Origin: Cudoniella acicularis
Lineage: Eukaryota; Ascomycota; Leotiomycetes; Helotiales; Helotiaceae
Reading direction: 5' to 3'
Assembly (NCBI GenBank): GCA_013054445.1
Contig: JAAMPI010000419.1
Location: 1 to 38,481, forward strand
DNA length: 38,481 nucleotides
The notes beneath the pieces were generated by a model that ran no database searches, was not told the origin of the DNA, and was given only the letters and a program-made list of their open reading frames with translations. Both the position numbers and the translations under genes were made by a program. This document shows, piece after piece, positions 1 through 7,107 of this stretch; positions within the stretch are counted from its first letter, which is position 1; each line of letters starts with the position of its first letter.

Positions 1-96
1 AGTAAGAGAAACCCTACCCAACCGCGGGTACTACCCAACCGCGGGTGGGTAGTACCCGTGGTGGGTAGCCCGCGGGTAATGGGTACTACCCACTAC
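1..96. repeat. GC-rich palindromic short repeat cluster
   Basis: A 16-bp unit, CTACCCAACCGCGGGT, occurs at 14-29 and 31-46 (17-bp spacing). It is followed by the palindrome-like words GGGTAGTACCC (47-57), CCCGCGGG (69-76) and GGGTACTACCC (81-91). The stretch is built almost only from ACCC/GGGT words on both strands and can fold on itself. It lies directly 3' of the MYND gene and may continue left of the window. Its nature (satellite, MITE end, simple repeat) cannot be decided here. Confidence 0.7.
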
Positions 97-108
97 CTAT
101 CACGCAGC

Positions 109-1382
109 CTAGACATCAGTGGTAGCTTTTGGTGCGAATCTGATGTACTCATAGTAGTCCCAGCCTTCAAATGGACTCGCGTCATCTCTCATAGGCCAGA
201 CTCGATCCTTGTGAAAGAATGTGCTTATAAAGTCAGCTAGGCCACGAACGTGAAAGAATGAGGAGGAGGTGCTCACGGGTTGGGTGTGTCGAACTTCCCT
301 CTCGATGCGCTATACGGCAAAAGAATGCCGTCCTCGCGAAACGTCACCGTTGCTACTCGGATCGGAGGAGGCTGATTGCATAACGCACGATGTAAATAAT
401 CGACCCTCTCCGGAGCTAACATGACGCGGCGCCGAATTGCCTGCGCATCCTCCTGCGTCATATCCTGTGGAACATTGAAATAGTCCTTCAACTCGTCCCA
501 GTGGTGCTTCTTTAGCACTAATCGCAGAGATCTCTTTCCGAAAGGAAAGGTCTTTGCTTGGAGGGAAGTCGATGGCTTACCCTTAATCTTCTCGCAAACT
601 TCAATAATGTGTCCTAGCACCACGTGGCGAAGAGTGTCTATCATGGCATGTTCTAGTAGCGCTGAATACCATACGTGTATCATTGTCGTGACTGCTTCTT
701 CGGGTTCAAGGCTCAATGCGATGAATAGTAGAATGGCATTGCGCGCAACGACAATGAAATTGATATCGTTGATGACAAGCGTGCATCGGCCATCATATCC
801 ATCTGAAAGACCTTCTATGATAGATTTAACGACGTTTCGGATATCTCCTGATGCAGCGAAGAGTAAATTCATATCGCGATGAATATCGCAGACACCCTCG
901 CCCTCTTCTATGTTTAGTATATTCACGGCCGGCATGTTTCCCCAAAGATATTGATTCACGCCAAAATCTGATGAGAGTCCGCTGTCAGAGACCCAGCTGG
1001 GAAGACGGCCTGGCTTGATCCAGCCTGGGACGTATTCGCTCTTGATAAGGTCGGACTTGCACATCTTCTTGTGGTGGGGCCAGTTCGTGATCTGACATTC
1101 TTTAGAGCAATACTTAGATACGTCAGGCTTATTTATACACGTTGTGGGTAGTTTTTGCGGTGTTCTGAGACCTAGCAAACGCGAAACGTCAAGTAAGTAA
1201 CATACCTGAACTAATTTGCAGGAGCGGCAGACCAGGTTGGCTGTATTTTGGCATGGCGACTCCTTGCCATCAGCATTTTGTTCAGTGTTTGCGCAGAGGG
1301 CGGGATTCAGGAAGGTCGCATTGTCAGGCTGGACCGACGGCACGGGGCCCATGTTGAGGCTTGCGAAGGTCGTAGCTGTCAA
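109..1382 (-). CDS. MYND zinc-finger / DUF4470 protein, three exons
   Basis: Exons 1382-1206, 1112-277 and 223-109; introns 1113-1205 (93 nt, branch CTGAC) and 224-276 (53 nt, branch GCTGAC, acceptor TTATAAG). The phases join to 1128 nt (375 aa). Splicing restores a MYND finger at about residues 30-77 (CRSCKLVQ joined to YCSKECQ, then W70, H72/H73 and C77), a zinc-binding protein-interaction module. It is followed by a DUF4470-like region with GNMPAVNIL and LLFAASGDIRNVV. The second splice continues NP into TFFHKDRVWPMRDD, as I remember for fungal homologues. I recall those as much longer (often about 1000 aa), so this copy may be truncated at the repeat-rich left edge. Its molecular function is unknown. 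It is divergent from the phosphotransferase gene at 1732. Confidence 0.85.
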
Positions 1383-1731
1383 ATTGTTGGAGCAGCAGTA
1401 GAGAGCCTTGAACGAAGGTTATTCGTTCTATATTATACTGTCGAAGAATTTGAAGACGACGTTGGTAGATAAGTCACGGAAGAGCTCGTATAACATTCTC
1501 AACGAAGTGGACGGAAACAGGCGATGCAAGCCACACAAGGCAAAGCCACAAGCTTATATTACTAAACAGAACGGATTAATTTTCGGAACAACGAAAGGCC
1601 GAAAGCACCGTGCTCTTTTCTCTTCGAAGGCAAATCGCAAACAAAATCCGGAACAGACCCTGTATCTGCCAAAACATTGCATGCTAGAACCCCAAGCACA
1701 CTGCTAAGCGGGGGCTAGGCCGGCTCGTACC
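1383..1731. promoter_or_regulatory. Divergent intergenic promoter region
   Basis: This 349-bp gap separates the start codons of the MYND gene (minus) and the phosphotransferase gene (plus), so it should hold both promoters and 5' UTRs. AT-rich words such as TATATTATAC lie near 1429-1438. I see no strong TATA box or known operator. Short ORFs here look like chance. Confidence 0.5.
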
Positions 1732-3341
1732 ATGCCTACTACCATCAAGTTAGATCACCGGAAACCCATTACATTCGAGTCGGCGCTGAAGAAAGACGCA
1801 AATATTATCAGCCAAGCAGCATACTTGGAGGCAGCGACGGAGCTCTATCGGTCACTCTGGGACCAGAGACAAACTATTCAAGCACTTGTTAGGCACCACT
1901 TGAGGCTCAGCAATCGAGACACCTGTATTGTCAATCCAAAGGCTCAATGGATTCGTGGCAGCTTTAATGTCTGCATACCTATCGAGGTACGATCGACCCG
2001 CTACCACAAGAAGGTCATCTTTCGTTGTCCTATGCCGCACAAGCTTGCTGAAGTCAAGTACCCCGGCACAGTAGATGAGAAGCTGAGCTCTGAGGTGGGA
2101 ACGTATGCCTGGATACAACATCAATGCCCCGATATCCGCATTCCACACTTATACGGCTTCGGCTTCTCTGACCATCGCCATGTAAGTTACTATACCTACT
2201 ACCTGACAGCTTCCATGCTAACTATGCTACTGGTGTACAGTTCGTCCATGAGCAACAAAGACCTTTCTACATCCGCCTTTGGCGCATGTTTCAGCGCCGT
2301 CTCCGCAATCTTCTTCGATGCCATACTCTCTCGCCCTATACCCCCCACCCAACGAGCCAACGACTTTCTGCCGCATATATGATACTTGAATATATTAGTC
2401 CTGATACGGGCCAGATGCTCTCCAGTACCTGGGAGAAGCACCGGAATGACCAATTCCGCAAGCAGAAGCTCTTTCGAGGCATGGCTCGCTTGATGCTTTC
2501 CTTGGCCAATATCCCTCAGCCTCGAATTGGGTCATTCCAGTTCCATGCTAACGGAACGATAACGTTGACAAACCGACCCCTGCCTTGCTCTGTTATTATC
2601 TTAGAAAATGAGGGTGCGCTGAGAACGACACAGAGGAACGAAACGTATACGTGTATTGAGCCGTTCGTTGCAGATATGCTTACACTTTATGAGAACAACT
2701 TTCTTAGTAATCCAAACGCAGTTTATGATGATGAGGACTGCCGTGGTCAAATGGCAGCTGGGGCGTTGCTTAGGATGCTGTCGCATCATTACGTCGAGCG
2801 GAAACGCCGCAACGGACCCTTCTATCTCCAGTTTACCGACCTCCATGCAAGCAATATCTTTGTCGACGAACAGTGGAACATTACTTGTTTAATCGACCTT
2901 GAGTGGGTCTGTGCTTTACCTGCAGAGATGCTTGCTGTACCTTACTGGCTTACAGGACATGGTATCGATGAGATAGTGGACGATAACCTTCGTGAATTCA
3001 ACGAGGTTCGACAGGAATTTATGGATTTATTTGAGAAAGAAGAAGTTAACATGGCCTCGAAGCAAAAGCCTGTACTGTCGAGTATAATGTACGAAAGTTG
3101 GAAGTCCGATGGAGTATGGTTTTGGCATTGTCTTACATCTACAAATGCCATGATTTCTCTCGTAGGAGACCATATCTGTCCTAGATTTTCTCGGCTGTCT
3201 TCTAAGGCTGAAGAAATTTTCTCTCATTATTGGTGTCAAGATTCTACTAAGGTTGTTAAGAGAAAAGTCACTGATTATGAAGGGTATATGAAGGAATTAA
3301 AAGACCTATTTAGCAAACAAGCCGAGAACCATAGTAGCTAG
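1732..3341 (+). CDS. APH/choline-kinase-like phosphotransferase family protein
   Basis: Exons 1732-2181 and 2241-3341; the 59-nt intron (2182-2240) has donor GTAAGT, branch GCTAAC and acceptor TACAG. The product is 516 aa. The kinase-like catalytic signature is visible: FTDLHASN at about residues 348-355 (D350, N355, Brenner-type loop) and LIDLEW with D369 as the metal-binding Asp. This is the order seen in fungal members of the phosphotransferase enzyme family (PF01636-like). Such proteins phosphorylate small molecules or are degenerate kinases; the substrate cannot be read from sequence. There is no signal peptide, so it is probably cytosolic. The gene ends 20 bp from the convergent small gene at 3362. 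The start is a well-placed ATG after GTACC. Confidence 0.85.
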
Positions 3342-3361
3342 AGTCGAGAATCAACTTTGGG

Positions 3362-3636
3362 CTACTTTCCCTGTTCTTCTTTCCTCGCCTCCTTCGCTTT
3401 CGCCTCCTGTTCCGCCTTCTCTTTCGCCTTCTCCTCCTCCTTCCTCTTCTTTCTCTCCTCCCTATCCCTCTTGGCACTTTTGCCAGATGACTCTACCATT
3501 TCGAAATTGGTAGTCAACTTCTAAAAAGTAGTCAGGAGCGAGCATTATTAGATGCTTGGTTGCTTTGCTGGATACGTACGTTCAATTCTTCCTCCTCCCC
3601 TGAAGTGTGACTCCATCTGGTTCCGTCACCGGCCAT
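3362..3636 (-). CDS. Small Lys/Glu-rich protein, 71 aa, two exons
   Basis: Exon 1 3636-3580 (19 codons, MAGDGTRWSHTSGEEEELN) and exon 2 3520-3362, separated by a 59-nt intron (3521-3579) with donor GTACGT, branch CTGAC and acceptor TTTTTAG. Frame continuity gives 71 aa. An in-frame TAA precedes the ATG by a few codons. The C-terminal two thirds is an uninterrupted charged helix (KRDREERKKRKEEEKAKEK...) ending EEQGK, which suggests an alpha-helical or coiled, possibly nucleolar or RNA-associated protein; that is inference only. I do not recognise the family. The gene is convergent with the phosphotransferase gene (20-bp gap). The exons are too short to appear as one long ORF. Confidence 0.55.
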
Positions 3637-3962
3637 AATTGAATTTGTTTATCGCAGCCGTTTGATACAGTACTATAAGGTCGCGGGTCTGATAATAGCA
3701 GAAAGGAAGACAAGGAGGTTGATGACAAGATATCGCGGAGCACATTTATTGTGATGTGGCGATGGCTTTTAGCCTTCAATCATGCACGTGATCGGATTCC
3801 AAGCAACAGCCCGTCAGCCCTAAAGCTTACCATTCACGAAGCATCCGCAGCCTCGCTACCCTCGAAAACATGTCAGCCAACTGTGCTACGTTCTGAACAA
3901 TCGGTTTCTGCCATCACCTATCACCAGACAATCGCTAGTTGCTAATCCAACAACACTGAACT
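3637..3962. promoter_or_regulatory. Intergenic region upstream of the small gene
   Basis: Probable promoter and 5' UTR of the small Lys/Glu-rich gene (minus strand). It contains a CACGTG E-box (in GCACGTGATCGG, near 3785-3790) and an AT-rich stretch. The inverted duplication begins near its right edge. No coding exon is convincing. Confidence 0.4.
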
Positions 3963-4334
3963 ATGACTTCTGAATCCCGCAACAGCCACGAAGACTGTGC
4001 TGTTCCTCCAAATGACAGCTTTCAGACGCAAGCACCACCTTCCAAATTCGCAGTGGTCAAGGTTTACGATCCTAAAGGAGAGCTGACACTATATCGACTC
4101 TCTTCCTCCACCCTTTTTACATGTAGTCGCTACAACAAAGAGAAGACAGCGAAGCTTGTGGCTACTTACTACAACCAATGGAACGACCTTCGCTGCAACG
4201 CTTGCTATAGCCAGCTTCTCTCAAAAGCATGAGAGCCGAACTCCTGGGCAGGATCGGCAGGTGTGAGGAAGAATGGGGCATATACTGAGATAGAGATCAC
4301 TAGTTTAGAGGCTCAAATGAGTTTGAATGAATGA
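3963..4334 (+). pseudogene. Orphan 3' exon of a zinc-module gene (truncated copy)
   Basis: The open frame 3963-4232 (89 aa) continues in the same frame past TGA (4230-4232), probably a former CGA, to the next stop at 4332-4334. The extension still looks coding (PNSWAGSAGV...). It holds a small Cys module, FTCSRY...CNACY: the second C-x2-C is intact, but the first pair reads C-x2-Y. The reverse-strand segment 9713-9990 is homologous and there forms the last exon of a longer degraded gene (to 11110). This copy is therefore read as the 3' fragment carried along in an inverted duplication. Whether the 89-aa ORF is expressed from its own ATG is unknown. Confidence 0.6.
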
Positions 4335-4738
4335 AAGGCGAGAAAAAGCTCTCTATAACGACACGGTCGTAGTTTCGGGATAGTCGGGTCTATTAGTGTT
4401 CAGGAGGGCATGTAACATAACTGAATCAGCGAGATTATAGAGGGAATTATTGTCACTTCATCTGCCTTACTAACACTAGTCGGTTTTTCTTGTCAACTGG
4501 CGGGAGGTAGAACACGCCTCGAGACGCAGCTGCGAACTGGTGTCAAAGATTTGAGTTAAGAGTCTGGCCTCGATATAAAGACTGCCTGCTAATAATTTAC
4601 AGGCGAACCATAACTCCATCTTCTTCTATTGCGCCGAGAATGCTATGAATATTAATTGTATCCGATTTCCTGCCTCCTAAAACCAAATCCGAACTAAAGG
4701 AAATGAGAAACGATTCTCTATTCTTTCGTGTAATAGTC
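4335..4738. other. Convergent spacer between zinc-module fragment and transposase
   Basis: Non-coding. The part from about 4490 to 4738 is shared with the right arm (9489-9735), for example GTCAACTGG...GTAGAACAC and CTCGA words. The part 4335-4489 has no counterpart there. It shows fewer RIP-like changes than the region to its right. No gene seen. Confidence 0.6.
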
Positions 4739-6533
4739 TTATATTATCCGCGCAACTGGTGCCCTCTATGGCACTGGTATATCGGTCATCCGCGCTACTT
4801 CTGGCTCTGGCTCCTCTGCCTCTTGCACAACACTCTTGCGCTTCCGACTACGTTTTCCCCTGCCGTTTATGACCTCTTTCGCAGCACACGCCACTTCTGG
4901 CTCTGGCTCTGGCTCTGGCTCATCTGCCTCTGACTCCTCGGCCTCTACCGCAGTACTCTTACGCTTCCGACCACGTTTCCCCTTACCCTTGATGACCTCC
5001 TTCGCAGCACGCGCGGCTCGTGCTACCTCGATGTCCTTAAAGCTTATTACCTTCGCCTTCCCTAGCACGATTGACCTGGTTGATCGGCGAACTTTAGCTT
5101 CGTTGTTCATTCTGGTCAACATCTGATTTTGATCATGGAGGAGGGCACGTTCGGCAAAGGATATCTGGGCGGCATTGGCAAGCTTCTGCACATGCCTCTC
5201 TATGCGCTGTATACTCGTCTCATTAAGCGTATGAGCATCCTGTTTGATCAGATTATGTAGCGACGCAAGACCCTCTGCTGACACTGGCGTCACAGGCGTT
5301 TGTGGTAATCTTACTTCGTCTTGATGACAAGCACCCACCTTTATCTCATCGGCCCTCGGAACAGTTGATTAAGCGGGAGGCTTCGGTGTCATCCTGAGGA
5401 CTCTGTCTGGGTTGAACGGAAACAAACCACAGGCCGCCCATCCGGCCGTGATATTTCTCTTCGTGAACGCCTTTTCCCTTACAGGGCTATACAGAGAGGT
5501 GAAATGTTGCTTGCCGACTGTATTTGCACCTCCTCGAAACAGCCTATCAGCCTCGTCGCGGTAGGCTTCCTTCAAGGATACAAATACTCCGACGTCATAG
5601 GGCTGTAGCTTGTGGGAGGTATGAGAGGGGAGGCGACATAGGATAATGTTATTTTCGAAACAAAACTCTAAGGCTTCGAGGGTCTCGTACGTCCTAAAGC
5701 CGTCACATATTAGTACCCGTGGTTTCTGGTTAGCCTGTCCTTTAGTTTAGGGATCAAACACACGCTTGAGCCACTCCAAGCTGATCTTGGAGTCAGTATA
5801 TCCGGATTCGGAGCATGTATAGTGCCATCCGGGGGTAGGGAACGTGGTCTAGTTGCTTCGATGAGTAGTAGCTGGCCAGATAATCATAGGTAACAAAGCC
5901 CTACCGTTCGCACTTATACACTCGATGGCAGTTACCATCGTCCGCTTGACGGCTACACCTCTATAGCCTCGCGGATCGTCCTTACTTATAAGGACTTAGA
6001 CAGAGCCGAGCATACACAACATGACTCCCGTCTCGTCCATGTTATAGACATTCTCTAGCAGAATAGCCGGATCTTGTAATACCCTTCCGATCACCTTAAA
6101 CTAGTATATTATCTTATTATAGATGTTATTCTCGTGGCGTTGCCAGTCTATCGCCCTCACTCTTCGTGATTTGAGTGCTAGATGACGCTTTTAGAAGCCC
6201 TGAGCCTAGTTCTTGCCCGGAGGATTGATCGCTCTATTCGTCGTAGAACGCTAGCGGGCGATACTAAAGGCGAGTGACGGGAGGAACTTGATTCGTATAG
6301 GATTTCCGAAGTCAGACATTAGTTTCAAGAATGATTCGAGGGCTTTCTCTTCTAACGCAGTGAGATACTATTGGCTCTCGGCCTTCTGTTCTTTTAAGCA
6401 TCGCCTATGCGCACGATGATAAAGGGTAGACGGAGGGACTCTACTACGTTTTGATTTGGCATCGTATGTTTAAGGCTCTCCCGGCAGGGAGGCCTCTGCC
6501 AGGGCTTTACTAGCGCGGTCGCTTATAAAGTAT
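4739..6533 (-). pseudogene. Pogo/Fot1-like DDE transposase, left copy (dead)
   Basis: Reading outward from the palindrome centre, this is a roughly 590-codon transposase remnant. It has an N-terminal HTH-like segment (RVPPSTLYHR) and a DDE domain with all three acidic residues still encoded: YNMDETG (codon at 6035-6037), ICDGF (5702-5704) and QPYDVGVF (5594-5596). A C-terminal tail contains two basic AT-hook-like blocks (KGKGKRGRKRKS and a variant) separated by Glu-Pro runs, and ends RAPVARII. The start codon appears as ATA (6533), while the right copy has ATG. Many frame stops occur (e.g. TAA at 5369-5371 where the right copy has CAA; TAG for Trp near the end), so it is inactive. The last about 600 nt are the best preserved. 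Confidence 0.85.
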
Positions 6534-6724
6534 TACCTTATTACGGACATAGAGATAGAACGATTGAGTGGCAGCTCCGTACGGAAGCAGACACGTACGT
6601 GGCTGCTTATAGAACCTTCTAGAAGAACGCTATAGTTTACGTGAGTTTCGTATAATATATAATATAATACGGTTAAGTTAGCGTAACTATAAATATGATA
6701 TTATATAAGCACCTCCTTCGCTTA

Positions 6725-7018
6725 TTAAGATGCTTGGCGTATTATATACCTCTTCCTACTTTGTCCGGATAAATCCGGCACGTAGGTTTCTTTATACTCT
6801 ATGTCTTTAAAGCTTAGAGCTATATTATTTCTTAATAGGAGCTTCGTGCTACGGTCCCGAAATTTGAAGACAGGCCAATAGTTATAATAGAGCAGGGGGG
6901 AACAGCCGAAAGGGCTTTTAACGCCGTCGACGGGACAATCGATAATATGACTACAACCGTAGTATTTTCTTACTATAAACCGAATCCTTATAGAGAAATA
7001 GCTAAAGAACAATAGCAA
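6725..7018 (-). pseudogene. Short coding-like remnant beside the palindrome centre
   Basis: A 97-codon open stretch whose C-terminal half reads like real protein (RDRSTKLLLRNN, SFKDIEYKETYVPDL, then RKRYIIRQAS and stop). The mirrored region in the right arm (about 7330-7420) holds a degraded version with stops and indels; the PDLSGQ-encoding segment is recognisable in both. It lies 5' of the transposase in the same orientation. The family is not recognised. It may be the tail of a host gene captured in the duplicated unit, or chance. Confidence 0.35.
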
Positions 7019-7028
7019 ACTGATTATA

Positions 7029-7107
7029 ACTTTATATATTTATATAGTAGAGATTTGAGACCCCTAAACCATGAAGTCGTTTCGGCACGTAGGGTTTTTC
7101 GCTACGC
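7029..7107. repeat. Centre (loop) of the inverted duplication
   Basis: About 80 bp with no clear mirror match. The arms become recognisable at GAACAATAGCAAACTGAT on the left and ATTAGTTTCCTATTATTC-like sequence on the right. It is AT-rich and non-coding. Together with 6534-6724 and 7108-7624 it forms the roughly 1.1-kb non-coding head-to-head space between the two transposases; those flanks include TATATA runs and a shared GTCCGGATAAATCCGG-like palindrome. Confidence 0.6.

Larger units (their letters stand above)
3960..7028. repeat. Left arm of giant inverted duplication
   Basis: This arm is the diverged reverse complement of 7108-10005. Matching landmarks are the zinc-module segment (3980-4225 against about 9740-9985), the 3' non-coding stretch (4490-4740 against 9488-9735), the whole transposase (4739-6533 against 7625-9488) and the AT-rich 5' region including GAGAAATAGCTAAAGAACAA (about 6987-7006), mirrored near 7127-7146. 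The left arm has about 260 bp (4233-4490) that the right arm lacks. Boundaries are by eye, plus or minus about 30 bp. Confidence 0.8.

Noticed and set aside
3582..3779. Minus-strand frame with CDKQIQLW, resembling a WD40 repeat end
   Set aside because: It overlaps exon 1 of the small Lys/Glu-rich gene in another frame, and the preceding residues do not fit a WD40 blade. The match is a short coincidence.
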